Part shown: piece by piece, positions 1 through 12,948 of the stretch | How positions within the stretch are numbered: position 1 is the stretch's first letter | Layout of the letters: each line of letters begins with the position of its first letter | Source of the DNA: Rheum nobile | Lineage: Eukaryota; Streptophyta; Magnoliopsida; Caryophyllales; Polygonaceae | Assembly (NCBI GenBank): GCA_027886185.1 | Contig: WOAB01000476.1 | Span: 62,001-126,000, forward strand | Length of the DNA stretch: 64,000 bases | Direction of reading: 5' to 3' | Made by a program: the position numbers and the translations under genes | The notes under the pieces: model-generated | What the model saw: the letters and a program-made list of their open reading frames with translations, nothing else | What the model was told of the DNA's origin: nothing | Database searches by the model: none

Positions 1-48
1 GTACATATTAGTAATATTTAACGCATGCTTAGCTTCATTATTTTCATT

Positions 49-208
49 CGGTTTTTCTAGTGTGTGCCCATGGGCACATGTTAACAAGTTTAAATAGGAA
101 ATTTATCTTCGAAATATTTCCTAATAGAGAATTGATAAACCCTTAGCAAACAAGATTAAAAAAAGGAGTTCTTAGAGTGTGCCCATGAGCACACACTAGA
201 AAAAAACC
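49..208. mobile_element. Mutator-like MITE (160 bp) with 9-bp TSD
   Basis: The ends are inverted repeats. The left end reads GGTTTTTCTAGTGTGTGCCC and the complement of the right end reads GGTTTTTTTCTAGTGTGTGC, continuing into CATGGGCAC on both sides. ATTTTCATT lies immediately outside both ends (40-48 and 209-217), a 9-bp target-site duplication typical of Mutator-like elements. The interior is AT-rich with no reading frame, so this is a non-autonomous MITE. The exact family is not recognised. Confidence 0.72.
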
Positions 209-656
209 ATTTTCATTTCATGCTTATTTATTTTTAATAGTATTCATTTATTATTTGTAATTAGTAATAACTATTGATATTATGTTTTTTTATTTCACTA
301 GCAATTATGCACGTGCTATGCACGGATTAATTTTTATAATTTATTTAAGAATCTATTTTTTTATAAATAATTTACATTCTTAAACTATATTTTATAGTGT
401 TGAACTTATGTATTTTAGTTATTTTGAACAATATTAATAGATATTATATCTATTTTTTATTTATAAATAGAAATTAGGTTACATACATTTCATATTATAT
501 AACATTGACAAAGTTACATTGAAATCCTCTAACAATACCAAAATGTAGATATAAGTGAATAAATATATTATATGAACATCAAATATCAACTGTATAATAT
601 ATGAACATCAAATACAATTATTTATATTTTTCAATGTTGTCCAAAAATAACTCTTC
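209..656. other. AT-rich intergenic flank
   Basis: No coding frame or element is recognised. A 16-bp direct repeat (ATATGAACATCAAATA) occurs at about 569-584 and 599-614. The stretch around 301-335 (ACGTGCTATGCACGG) resembles ends of plant DNA transposons but has no visible partner. The stretch ends where the LTR array begins with TGTAACACCCCC. Confidence 0.5.
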
Positions 657-1544
657 TGTAACACCCCCGATTTATCTCGGTAGTGCCACACGCCAGTGAC
701 CTCGGACGTTACCGTCCAAAGCCACCCAAGGCTTTAATCGGAATAATTAAACTTAAATGCGTATATATATTAAATGAAAGATTAAACAGCGGAAGACATT
801 TGTATGTAAAACTCATCTCTTTTATTAAAAGATCTCTCATCAAACGAGAGTAGCGTCTTTACAACAGAGTAAAAATTTCAGCGGAAGACTTATAAATTAC
901 ACAGCGGTAGACTTTTAAGAATCAACCTATAACTTCGCTAGGTTATAAAGATATATTAAAGTAATATTTAACAACTTAAAACACTGACACTTAAATCTTC
1001 GTCTGCAAGCCTCTTCTTCTTCGACTGGTTACTTCGACTTCGGGAACCAACCACTGATGTGCCGTATAGGACGGATGACACCAGCCAACCATGCAAGGAA
1101 TAAAACCCGGTTGGTTAGTCTAATGAAAGACTATGCAAGGGTGAAAACAGAATGGTTCTAGTGATCGCAACCGTTTTACTATCATTGTCCCTCGAATAAT
1201 AACCGAAGGAACGATATATAACCCGGAATTTCCACGGAATGATTTAGTATTTAGATATGCACTGAAGAGAAGACTCCAAGGAATTGAGTCTTAAAGAAAA
1301 GTATGACAATTGTTTGGGAACATTAATGTTTCATACAAGCGTTTAAAAACGACTTGATCATTTGGGTCCACGACCAACCTCACCGCACAATGCGAATTCA
1401 AATTGGAAAGAGAACTTACTCTAACCGAAGTCCAGGCGAGTGTCCAAGTTGTACTTCTCGCCCGAGGGTTCATTAATTATGTGCCTACCCGCACTTATCT
1501 TATCTAAATTTCAAAACGGATATTCATGTTAAAGCTTTTTAATG

Positions 1545-1655
1545 TGATCTCGAGTAACTACGAAAGTTTACGATATCGAGTGACTACGAAGGTTTACAAT
1601 CTCGAGTGACTACAAAAGTTTACGATATCGAGTAACTACGAAGGTTTACGATCTG
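1545..1655. repeat. 26-bp minisatellite inside the LTR (about 4 copies)
   Basis: The unit is TCGAGTAACTACGAAAGTTT plus ACGATA/C, alternating ATATCGAG and ATCTCGAG forms. The same array recurs in other LTR copies with about six units (3640-3802, 9786-9948, 13838-13996, 21786-21945), four units (7691-7801) or partial arrays (15905-15982, 17562-17672). It is a length-variable part of the transcribed LTR. No function is evident. Confidence 0.85.
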
Positions 1656-2260
1656 GAAAGCATTTAGAGGCTGGGTCCACTAATACTGAGTTATAAAGAA
1701 ACGATTAATCCTCATAAGGAATTAACGTTCCTACGAATACTCGTGCTAATCTAGCATTAAAGTTTACATTTAAATCCACAACAAAACCATTACGGTCATT
1801 AACAAGTATAATAGCATTGTTTCTAGCAATATATACAACCTACTATAATATCATATTTTAAACACGTTATTTATAAAATCTGTTCCGAAACGAAAATAAC
1901 AGTTCACTCCGATTTAATTAACAATTAAAAGCAATTGATAATTAATGGAACATGGAATGATTAAGCAAGAGCGAACCGCCACTTGCCTTAGTCTAGACGA
2001 ACGATTGAGCGACGACGGGTTTCTGGGTTCGGAACGGGAACGGAAATCGGATTACAGATACCGGCAACGACGCGACGGGGCTCGATTCGAGGGGGCTTCG
2101 ACTCCTGACCTCCTTGCGCCTCCAAAGCACCACTCCAAGGCTGCCACGACCACCGGCGAGAGCTTCGGCGACACCTCGAAACTCCAGCGAGGAGAGGAAA
2201 ACGAGCGAGAGAGAGAGAGAAGAACAGATTTCGGTGCCCCTAAACCTTCCAGACTCACCT

Positions 2261-2270
2261 CTATTTATAG
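2261..2270 (-). promoter_or_regulatory. LTR TATA box
   Basis: On the minus strand the sequence is CTATAAATAG, a canonical plant TATA box. It is conserved at the same place in the other LTRs of the array (for example near 4415, 8407, 10561, 14606, 16591, 17097, 18270 and 22557). Transcription would start about 30 bp further on the minus strand, placing the GC palindromes in upstream U3. Confidence 0.7.
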
Positions 2271-2376
2271 CCAAGGAGAGGAGCTCCTCCCCGCCTAGAT
2301 CAACGGCGAGTCAGACGATCAACGGTGGCACGGACGACGAGCTCTGCAGACGAAGTGACACTGGCGTGTTGCACTT

Positions 2377-2461
2377 TTCCGCGGTCGCGGAATATTCCTA
2401 TGCCCAGCTCTTCTGAGAGCCATTTTTCCGCGGTCGCGGAATTGCTTCCGCGGTCGCGGAA
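2377..2461. repeat. GC palindrome cluster (three TTCCGCGGTCGCGGAA sites)
   Basis: Three copies of the 16-bp near-palindrome start at 2377, 2426 and 2446. They lie 107-191 bp upstream of the LTR TATA box on the minus strand. Every other LTR of the array with this region has two to seven copies, some mutated. The position and symmetry suggest a binding site, but this is inferred. Confidence 0.8.
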
Positions 2462-2712
2462 TTGCCCTTTTCGCGTTTGTTTGCCCGGGAAAAGGTTTGG
2501 CGTGTGTTTGAACCCCAGATTATATATATTTGTACCCGAACAAATATTCTAAGCCCCGAAAATACGTCGAATGTATTTTATACCACTCAGGGAAATTTTA
2601 TAGAGATCATACATGATACAGAAAATCCGAACTTCGCCTAACGCGTCCCGAATAATTGACGAGGGTTTGGGAAATTACCCAATTGCCCTTACTAAAAATG
2701 AGGGGTATTACA

Positions 2713-2905
2713 TCACTACCCCCTTAAGAAAAGTTTCGACCCCGAAACTTGCATCACTAAACTAAAGGGACCGGTTTTACCATAATCTTACTATCTGAAA
2801 TATCCTTAATTACTTCATTCATGTACTTGTTCTTGGAAGACGACCTGTTTCCTTAATTATACCATTACCTTGCATATCCTATTTCCATACGTTACACCTG
2901 TAGCA
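2713..2905 (-). other. Fragment of LARD internal domain with PPT
   Basis: This is the last ~190 bp of the internal domain before the 3' LTR. It includes the purine-rich tract and a conserved segment also found after the other LTR copies. At about 2906 it jumps directly into the interior of another LTR copy. The shared AACTC at the join is compatible with microhomology-mediated recombination. Confidence 0.8.
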
Positions 2906-4703
2906 ACTCCGCTCTTTTATTAAAAGATCTCTCATGAAACGAGAGTAGCGTCTTTACAACATAGTAAAAATTTCAGCGAAAGAATTATAAATTACACAAC
3001 GGAAGACTTTTAAGAATCAACCTATAACTTCGCTAGGTTATAAAGATATACTAAATTAATATTTAACAGCTTAAAACACTGACACATAAATCTTCGTCTG
3101 CAAGCCTCTTCTTCTTCGACTGGTTACTTCGACTTCGGGAACCAACCACTGATGTGCCGTATATGACGGATGACACCAACCAACCATGCAAGGAATAAAA
3201 CCCGGTTGGTTAGTCTAATGAAAGACTATGCAAGGGTGAAAGCAGAATGGTTCTAGTGATCGCAACCATTGTACTATCATTGTCCCTCGAATAATAACCG
3301 AAGGAACGATATATAACCCAGAATTTCCACGGAATGATTTAGTATTTAGATATGCACTGAAGAGAAGACTCCAAGGAATTGAGTCTTAAGGAAAAGTATG
3401 ACAATTGTTTAGGAACGTTAATGTTTCATACAAGCGTTTAAAAACGACTTGATCATTTGGGTCCACGACCAACCTCACCGCACAATGCGAATTCAAATTG
3501 GAAAGAGAACTTACTCTAACAGAAGTCCAGGTGAGTTTCCAAGTTGTACTTCTCGCCCGAGGGTTCATTAATTATGTGCCTACCCGCACTTATCTTATCT
3601 AAATTTCAAAATGGATATTCATGTTAAAGCTTTTTAATGTGATCTGGAGTAACTACGAAAGTTTACGATATCGAGTGACTACGAAGTTTTACGATCTCGA
3701 GTGACTACGAAAGTTTACGATATCGAGTAACTACGAAGGTTTACGATCTCGAGTGACTACGAAAGTGTACGATCTCGAGTAACTATGAAAGTTTACGATC
3801 TGGAAAGCATTTATAGACTGGGTCCACTAATACTGAGTTATAAAGAAACGATAAATCCTCATAAGGAATTAACGTTCCTACGAATACTCGTGCTAATCTA
3901 GCATTAAAGTTTACATTTAAATCCACAACAAAACCATTACGGTCATTAACAAGTATAATAGCGTTGTTTCTAGCAATATATACAACGTACTATAATATCA
4001 TATTTTAAACACGTTATTTATAAAATCTGTTCCCAAACGAAAATAACAGTTCACTCCAATTTAATTAACAATTAAAAGCAATTGATAATTAATGGAACAT
4101 GGAATGATTAAGCAAGAGCGAACCGCCACTTGCCCTAGTCTAGACGAACGATTGAGCGACGATGGGTTTCTGGGTCCGGAACGGGAACGGAAATTGGATT
4201 ACAGATTCCGGCGACGATGCGACGGGGCTCGATTCGAGGGGGCTTCGACTCTTGACCTCCTTGCGCCTCCAAATCACCACTCCAAGGCTGCCACGACCAC
4301 CGGCGAGAGCTCCGGCGACACCTCGAAACTCCGATGAGCGAAGGAAAACAAGCGAGAGAGAGAGAGGAGATCAGATTTTGGGTGCCCCTAAACCCTCCAG
4401 ACTCACCTCTATTTATAGCCAAGGAGAGGAGCTCCTCCCCGCCCAGATCAACGGCGAGTCAGGCGATCAACGGTGGCACGGACGACGAGCTCTGCTGACG
4501 AAGTGACACTGGCGTGTTGCACTTTTCCGCGGTCGCGGAACTTTTTCCGCGGTCGCGGAATATTCCCGTGCCCAGCTCTTTTGAGAGCCATTTTTCCGCG
4601 GTCGCGGAATTGCCCTTTTCGCGTTTGTCTAACGCGTCCCGAATAATTGACGAGGGTTTGGGAAATTACCCAATTGCCCTTACTAAAAATGAGGGGTATT
4701 ACA
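2906..4703 (-). repeat. LARD LTR copy 2 (truncated)
   Basis: It matches LTR copy 1 from the segment equivalent to ~810 onward, so about 150 bp of the U5 end on the minus strand are missing. It contains a six-unit minisatellite (3640-3802) and three GC palindromes between 4526 and 4610. Compared with copy 1 it lacks the segment after the last palindrome up to the ACGCGTCCCG block, an internal deletion. Confidence 0.82.
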
Positions 4704-6802
4704 TCACTACCCCCTTAAGAAAAGTTTCGACCCCGAAACTTGCCTCACTAAACTAAAGGGACCGGTTTTACCATAATCTTACTATCTGAAATATCCTTAA
4801 TTACTTCATTCACGTACTTGTTCCTGGAAGACGACGTGTTTCCTTAATTATACCATTACCTTGCATATCCTATTTCCATACGTTACACCTGTAGCAACTC
4901 GTAACTACATCCTCAAAGTCATAATTATCTTATGATAGTATCCTCTAAAATCATTGCAACTGACTTGCTATACCTTAAGCATGAGAATACACATTACTCC
5001 TTATCTGCCTTATATTCCATTATCAAATCTTAGTGGCCCTTGAGACATCGCATTTCCTAATTCCTTAAAGTGTATACCCCGCAATTCCATTACTCATCAT
5101 AATCGGGTTTGGCCCTTATGCCAATTCTAGCTTGGCATCTCTTCGATAGTGATTTAGCCTATTCCTTTAATCATTCAGTAACTTAACCCCTTTAAGATTC
5201 CTTAACTTCTCTAAACATAATCACAACACCTTTATTCTTATGTTCCTCAAAACGAATCACATGAGGCATTACTCCTATTTCCTTAAGGTATCATCCTGAA
5301 AAATGATTCATTACCAACCGCATCAGTCACTTCTATCATAATCCTTTAATAGATTCGTACGAGTAAGCTTGTTACGTTAATCCTTAGGGGCACATAGACA
5401 ATTCTCTCCACTAAATCCTTTAATTTATCGGAGCCATCAACATAACCTATCCTTAAACTGTAATCTTTCCATTTACGTGGCCTCTTCCTAACACAGTAAC
5501 TTCACAACTTAATCTTCTCCAAAGAATTACACCATAAGCCTTATAACTGACATACTCGCATAAAATCCAAATACCAAACCTTGCAATCTTAAAAGTATCA
5601 TAACCCCTTATTCCCTGAAAGTACAACTTACCAAATTCAATTATTTGGCCCACATAGGTTTGGCCCATACGCCCATTTCCTGACTCAAATCCCAAAGGTT
5701 TGTTTAACTGTCTCAAATAACTTATCTCTAACTTAAGATCCTTATACTCCTCACACAATCTACTATCCCAATTAAAGCAACCCCTTTTGCATTACAGATA
5801 CTTACTATCTCTCCAAGACTTAATCACATCATTTCCTGATGGGCCTCAAAACGAAACTTTGAATAGATCATCCAAAATAATACCTATGGCTTTGTACATT
5901 CGGCTTTTCAAAAAGCTTTAACCATTGGTCCTACACTGGTCGTACCCACTTATAAATCTCATAACCATAACTCTGGACTCTAAAGTCTTACCCAAGGTCG
6001 TAATAGAGGAAACGAGTTCCCTACGAACTATCCCTCTTATACATTCATTCCCTTCTCAACAATCTATCCACATCAATGCCTACAGCATGACATCATAACT
6101 AGGCATTCTGGACTTCACATTAGTCCATCCCTACATACTTTTACCAGGTCAAATGTTCAGGGTACACGTTTGAGATTTAGTTCTTAAATCTCATAGAGCA
6201 TTAACCACACACATTTGCTCCTACCCCTAAGAAATTTTGGAAAACTCAGCTTACGAGATAACGCTCGTCCGCTCAACGAAGGAAGTAATTGATGTCATAC
6301 CGTTGTGACATTACTCTAAGAACAAAGATAGATTCCTAAGAATGGATATAGGAATAAGTAACACTCGAAGCTTGCAGAAGTTTGAAAACCACTTATTAAT
6401 AAACCTTATACTTTCAAACTTTATACCTTTAAACTCTATATATTAACCTTAAAAAAATAATTATTTAGGAAAAAGTAGTTTCGCTAACTAGTGATACGAT
6501 TTTCGCAAAACTCTTACTAAGACAAAAATCACACTTGTAAAGTTAAAATCATAAACTACCGTTTGGTTGCTTATATACACCATTTAAAACCAACTATAAA
6601 TAACATTTGAAGCCCAAATAGTTAAATCATTATTTTAAATTAAATTTCAAGAGGTAATGAAACTTTTAAAGTTAAAAATTTTAGATCCTGAAATCTCCTT
6701 CTTAAAGGAAAACAGGTTGGAAATAATAAATTTTTTTTTCGAAAATTCTCCAACCTAACAATAGGCCAAGAATTTTAAAAACCATTGCTCTGATACCATA
6801 AT
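4704..6802 (-). other. LARD internal domain with PBS (non-coding)
   Basis: This 2.1-kb segment lies between the 3' LTR (left) and 5' LTR (right) of a minus-strand element. The PBS is at 6787-6798, TGGTATCAGAGC on the minus strand, four bases from the LTR. No gag, protease, reverse transcriptase or integrase similarity is visible. The longest frame (5453-5758 minus, 101 aa) is unrecognised. About 500 bp next to the PBS resemble the leader of the element at 62827-64000, linking the two lineages. Confidence 0.8.
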
Positions 6803-8858
6803 TGTAACATCCCCGATTTATCTCGATAGTGCCACACGCCAGTGACCTCGGACGTTACCGTCCAAAGCCACCCAAGGCTTTAATCGGAATAATTAAACTT
6901 AAATGCGTATATATATTAAATGAAAGATTAAACAGCGGAAGACATTTGTATGTAAAACTCATCTCTTTTATTAAAAGATCTCTCATCAAACGAGAGTAGC
7001 GTCTTTACAACAGAGTAAAAATTTCAGCGGAAGACTTATAAATTACACAGCGGTAGACTTTTAAGAATCAACCTATAACTTCGCTAGGTTATAAAGATAT
7101 ATTAAAGTAATATTTAACAACTTAAAACACTGACACTTAAATCTTCGTCTGCAAGCCTCTTCTTCTTCGACTGGTTACTTCGACTTCGGGAACCAACCAC
7201 TGATGTGCCGTATAGGACGGATGACACCAGCCAACCATGCAAGGAATAAAACCCGGTTGGTTAGTCTAATGAAAGACTATGCAAGGGTGAAAACAGAATG
7301 GTTCTAGTGATCGCAACCGTTTTACTATCATTGTCCCTCGAATAATAACCGAAGGAACGATATATAACCCGGAATTTCCACGGAATGATTTAGTATTTAG
7401 ATATGCACTGAAGAGAAGACTCCAAGGAATTGAGTCTTAAAGAAAAGTATGACAATTGTTTGGGAACATTAATGTTTCATACAAGCGTTTAAAAACGACT
7501 TGATCATTTGGGTCCACGACCAACCTCACCGCACAATGCGAATTCAAATTGGAAAGAGAACTTACTCTAACCGAAGTCCAGGCGAGTGTCCAAGTTGTAC
7601 TTCTCGCCCGAGGGTTCATTAATTATGTGCCTACCCGCACTTATCTTATCTAAATTTCAAAACGGATATTCATGTTAAAGCTTTTTAATGTGATCTCGAG
7701 TAACTACGAAAGTTTACGATATCGAGTGACTACGAAGGTTTACAATCTCGAGTGACTACAAAAGTTTACGATATCGAGTAACTACGAAGGTTTACGATCT
7801 GGAAAGCATTTAGAGGCTGGGTCCACTAATACTGAGTTATAAAGAAACGATTAATCCTCATAAGGAATTAACGTTCCTACGAATACTCGTGCTAATCTAG
7901 CATTAAAGTTTACATTTAAATCCACAACAAAACCATTACGGTCATTAACAAGTATAATAGCATTGTTTCTAGCAATATATACAACCTACTATAATATCAT
8001 ATTTTAAACACGTTATTTATAAAATCTGTTCCGAAACGAAAATAACAGTTCACTCCGATTTAATTAACAATTAAAAGCAATTGATAATTAATGGAACATG
8101 GAATGATTAAGCAAGAGCGAACCGCCACTTGCCTTAGTCTAGACGAACGATTGAGCGACGACGGGTTTCTGGGTTCGGAACGGGAACGGAAATCGGATTA
8201 CAGATACCGGCAACGACGCAACGGGGCTCGATTCGAGGGGGCTTCGACTCCTGACCTCCTTGCGCCTCCAAAGCACCACTCCAAGGCTGCCACGACCACC
8301 GGCGAGAGCTTCGGCGACACCTCGAAACTCCAGCGAGGAGAGGAAAACGAGCGAGAGAGAGAGAGAAGAACAGATTTCGGTGCCCCTAAACCTTCCAGAC
8401 TCACCTCTATTTATAGCCAAGGAGAGGAGCTCCTCCCCGCCTAGATCAACGGCGAGTCAGACGATCAACGGTGGCACGGACGACGAGCTCTGCAGACGAA
8501 GTGACACTGGCGTGTTGCACTTTTCCGCGGTCGCGGAATATTCCTATGCCCAGCTCTTCTGAGAGCCATTTTTCCGCGGTCGCGGAATTGCTTCCGCGGT
8601 CGCGGAATTGCCCTTTTCGCGTTTGTTTGCCCGGGAAAAGGTTTGGCGTGTGTTTGAACCCCAGATTATATATATTTGTACCCGAACAAATATTCTAAGC
8701 CCCGAAAATACGTCGAATGTATTTTATACCACTCAGGGAAATTTTATAGAGATCATACATGATACAGAAAATCCGAACTTCGCCTAACGCGTCCCGAATA
8801 ATTGACGAGGGTTTGGGAAATTACCCAATTGCCCTTACTAAAAATGAGGGGTATTACA
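6803..8858 (-). repeat. LARD LTR copy 3 (full length)
   Basis: This is the second-unit counterpart of the LTR at 657-2712 at an offset of exactly 6,146 bp. It has the same TATA box, minisatellite and palindrome arrangement. It is also the 5' LTR of the internal domain to its left. Confidence 0.88.
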
Positions 8859-9051
8859 TCACTACCCCCTTAAGAAAAGTTTCGACCCCGAAACTTGCAT
8901 CACTAAACTAAAGGGACCGGTTTTACCATAATCTTACTATCTGAAATATCCTTAATTACTTCATTCATGTACTTGTTCTTGGAAGACGACCTGTTTCCTG
9001 AATTATACCATTACCTTGCATATCCTATTTCCATACGTTACACCTGTAGCA
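8859..9051 (-). other. Fragment of LARD internal domain with PPT
   Basis: Duplicate of 2713-2905, with the same abrupt join into the next LTR. One difference I noticed is the CTGAATTA/CTTAATTA change near 9000. Confidence 0.8.
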
Positions 9052-10849
9052 ACTCCGCTCTTTTATTAAAAGATCTCTCATGAAACGAGAGTAGCGTCTT
9101 TACAACATAGTAAAAATTTCAGCGAAAGAATTATAAATTACACAACGGAAGACTTTTAAGAATCAACCTATAACTTCGCTAGGTTATAAAGATATACTAA
9201 ATTAATATTTAACAGCTTAAAACACTGACACATAAATCTTCGTCTGCAAGCCTCTTCTTCTTCGACTGGTTACTTCGACTTCGGGAACCAACCACTGATG
9301 TGCCGTATATGACGGATGACACCAACCAACCATGCAAGGAATAAAACCCGGTTGGTTAGTCTAATGAAAGACTATGCAAGGGTGAAAGCAGAATGGTTCT
9401 AGTGATCGCAACCATTGTACTATCATTGTCCCTCGAATAATAACCGAAGGAACGATATATAACCCAGAATTTCCACGGAATGATTTAGTATTTAGATATG
9501 CACTGAAGAGAAGACTCCAAGGAATTGAGTCTTAAGGAAAAGTATGACAATTGTTTAGGAACGTTAATGTTTCATACAAGCGTTTAAAAACGACTTGATC
9601 ATTTGGGTCCACGACCAACCTCACCGCACAATGCGAATTCAAATTGGAAAGAGAACTTACTCTAACAGAAGTCCAGGTGAGTTTCCAAGTTGTACTTCTC
9701 GCCCGAGGGTTCATTAATTATGTGCCTACCCGCACTTATCTTATCTAAATTTCAAAATGGATATTCATGTTAAAGCTTTTTAATGTGATCTGGAGTAACT
9801 ACGAAAGTTTACGATATCGAGTGACTACGAAGTTTTACGATCTCGAGTGACTACGAAAGTTTACGATATCGAGTAACTACGAAGGTTTACGATCTCGAGT
9901 GACTACGAAAGTTTACGATCTCGAGTAACTATGAAAGTTTACGATCTGGAAAGCATTTATAGACTGGGTGCACTAATACTGAGTTATAAAGAAACGATAA
10001 ATCCTCATAAGGAATTAACGTTCCTACGAATACTCGTGCTAATCTAGCATTAAAGTTTACATTTAAATCCACAACAAAACCATTACGGTCATTAACAAGT
10101 ATAATAACGTTGTTTCTAGCAATATATACAACGTACTATAATATCATATTTTAAACACGTTATTTATAAAATCTGTTCCCAAACGAAAATAACAGTTCAC
10201 TCCAATTTAATTAACAATTAAAAGCAATTGATAATTAATGGAACATGGAATGATTAAGCAAGAGCGAACCGCCACTTGCCCTAGTCTAGACGAACGATTG
10301 AGCGACGATGGGTTTCTGGGTCCGGAACGGGAACGGAAATTGGATTACAGATTCCGGCGACGATGCGACGGGGCTCGATTCGAGGGGGCTTCGACTCTTG
10401 ACCTCCTTGCGCCTCCAAATCACCACTCCAAGGCTGCCACGACCACCGGCGAGAGCTCCGGCGACACCTCGAAACTCCGATGAGCGAAGGAAAACAAGCG
10501 AGAGAGAGAGAGGAGATCAGATTTTGGGTGCCCCTAAACCCTCCAGACTCACCTCTATTTATAGCCAAGGAGAGGAGCTCCTCCCCGCCCAGATCAACGG
10601 CGAGTCAGGCGATCAACGGTGGCACGGACGACGAGCTCTGCTGACGAAGTGACACTGGCGTGTTGCACTTTTCCGCGGTCGCGGAACTTTTTCCGCGGTC
10701 GCGGAATATTCCCGTGCCCAGCTCTTTTGAGAGCCATTTTTCCGCGGTCGCGGAATTGCCCTTTTCGCGTTTGTCTAACGCGTCCCGAATAATTGACGAG
10801 GGTTTGGGAAATTACCCAATTGCCCTTACTAAAAATGAGGGGTATTACA
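9052..10849 (-). repeat. LARD LTR copy 4 (truncated)
   Basis: Duplicate of 2906-4703. It has the same truncated U5 end and the same deletion next to the palindromes, showing that the truncation came before the 6,146-bp duplication. Confidence 0.82.
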
Positions 10850-12948
10850 TCACTACCCCCTTAAGAAAAGTTTCGACCCCGAAACTTGCCTCACTAAACT
10901 AAAGGGACCGGTTTTACCATAATCTTACTATCTGAAATATCCTTAATTACTTCATTCACGTACTTGTTCCTGGAAGACGACGTGTTTCCTTAATTATACC
11001 ATTACCTTGCATATCCTATTTCCATACGTTACACCTGTAGCAACTCGTAACTACATCCTCAAAGTCATAATTATCTTATGATAGTATCCTCTAAAATCAT
11101 TGCAACTGACTTGCTATACCTTAAGCATGAGAATACACATTACTCCTTATCTGCCTTATATTCCATTATCAAATCTTAGTGGCCCTTGAGACATCGCATT
11201 TCCTAATTCCTTAAAGTGTATACCCCGCAATTCCATTACTCATCATAATCGGGTTTGGCCCTTATGCCAATTCTAGCTTGGCATCTCTTCGATAGTGATT
11301 TAGCCTATTCCTTTAATCATTCAGTAACTTAACCCCTTTAAGATTCCTTAACTTCTCTAAACATAATCACAACACCTTTATTCTTATGTTCCTCAAAACG
11401 AATCACATGAGGCATTACTCCTATTTCCTTAAGGTATCATCCTGAAAAATGATTCATTACCAACCGCATCAGTCACTTCTATCATAATCCTTTAATAGAT
11501 TCGTACGAGTAAGCTTGTTACGTTAATCCTTAGGGGCACATAGACAATTCTCTCCACTAAATCCTTTAATTTATCGGAGCCATCAACATAACCTATCCTT
11601 AAACTGTAATCTTTCCATTTACGTGGCCTCTTCCTAACACAGTAACTTCACAACTTAATCTTCTCCAAAGAATTACACCATAAGCCTTATAACTGACATA
11701 CTCGCATAAAATCCAAATACCAAACCTTGCAATCTTAAAAGTATCATAACCCCTTATTCCCTGAAAGTACAACTTACCAAATTCAATTATTTGGCCCACA
11801 TAGGTTTGGCCCATACGCCCATTTCCTGACTCAAATCCCAAAGGTTTGTTTAACTGTCTCAAATAACTTATCTCTAACTTAAGATCCTTATACTCCTCAC
11901 ACAATCTACTATCCCAATTAAAGCAACCCCTTTTGCATTACAGATACTTACTATCTCTCCAAGACTTAATCACATCATTTCCTGATGGGCCTCAAAACGA
12001 AACTTTGAATAGATCATCCAAAATAATACCTATGGCTTTGTACATTCGGCTTTTCAAAAAGCTTTAACCATTGGTCCTACACTGGTCGTACCCACTTATA
12101 AATCTCATAACCATAACTCTGGACTCTAAAGTCTTACCCAAGGTCGTAATAGAGGAAACGAGTTCCCTACGAACTATCCCTCTTATACATTCATTCCCTT
12201 CTCAACAATCTATCCACATCAATGCCTACAGCATGACATCATAACTAGGCATTCTGGACTTCACATTAGTCCATCCCTACATACTTTTACCAGGTCAAAT
12301 GTTCAGGGTACACGTTTGAGATTTAGTTCTTAAATCTCATAGAGCATTAACCACACACATTTGCTCCTACCCCTAAGAAATTTTGGAAAACTCAGCTTAC
12401 GAGATAACGCTCGTCCGCTCAACGAAGGAAGTAATTGATGTCATACCGTTGTGACATTACTCTAAGAACAAAGATAGATTCCTAAGAATGGATATAGGAA
12501 TAAGTAACACTCGAAGCTTGCAGAAGTTTGAAAACCACTTATTAATAAACCTTATACTTTCAAACTTTATACCTTTAAACTCTATATATTAACCTTAAAA
12601 AAATAATTATTTAGGAAAAAGTAGTTTCGCTAACTAGTGATACGATTTTCGCAAAACTCTTACTAAGACAAAAATCACACTTGTAAAGTTAAAATCATAA
12701 ACTACCGTTTGGTTGCTTATATACACCATTTAAAACCAACTATAAATAACATTTGAAGCCCAAATAGTTAAATCATTATTTTAAATTAAATTTCAAGAGG
12801 TAATGAAACTTTTAAAGTTAAAAATTTTAGATCCTGAAATCTCCTTCTTAAAGGAAAACAGGTTGGAAATAATAAATTTTTTTTTCGAAAATTCTCCAAC
12901 CTAACAATAGGCCAAGAATTTTAAAAACCATTGCTCTGATACCATAAT
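10850..12948 (-). other. LARD internal domain with PBS (second copy)
   Basis: Duplicate of 4704-6802. The PBS complement is at 12933-12944. It is non-coding and no further feature was found. Confidence 0.8.

Larger units (their letters stand above)
657..2712 (-). repeat. LARD LTR copy 1 (full length, 2,056 bp)
   Basis: On the minus strand the LTR begins TGTAATACCCC at 2712 and ends GGGGTGTTACA at 657. It holds a palindromic GC cluster (2377-2461), a TATA box (2261-2270) and a 26-bp minisatellite (1545-1655). Short open frames inside it, such as those at 1291-1473 and 1945-2298, match no known protein and are taken as chance. It is the 3' LTR of the leftmost unit. Confidence 0.88.
657..12948 (-). 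repeat. Two-copy tandem duplication, 6,146-bp unit
   Basis: Positions 657-6802 and 6803-12948 are nearly identical over the whole unit, which comprises LTR, internal fragment, truncated LTR and internal domain. I noticed only about five single-base differences (for example near 2069/8215, 3767/9913, 3830/9976 and 3961/10107). The unit boundaries coincide with LTR ends, as expected from unequal exchange between LTRs of neighbouring copies. It is much younger than the divergence to the third unit starting at 12949. Confidence 0.93.

Noticed and set aside
1291..2416. Open frames of 60-117 aa inside the LTRs, repeated in every copy
   Set aside because: They lie on both strands of GC-rich LTR sequence and are conserved only because the copies are recent duplicates. 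They show no known domain and overlap promoter elements.
5453..5758. 101-aa minus-strand frame in the LARD internal domain (also 11599-11904 and 23789-24094)
   Set aside because: The more diverged copy at 19613-19852 is shortened and no motif is present. Retention is explained by recent duplication.
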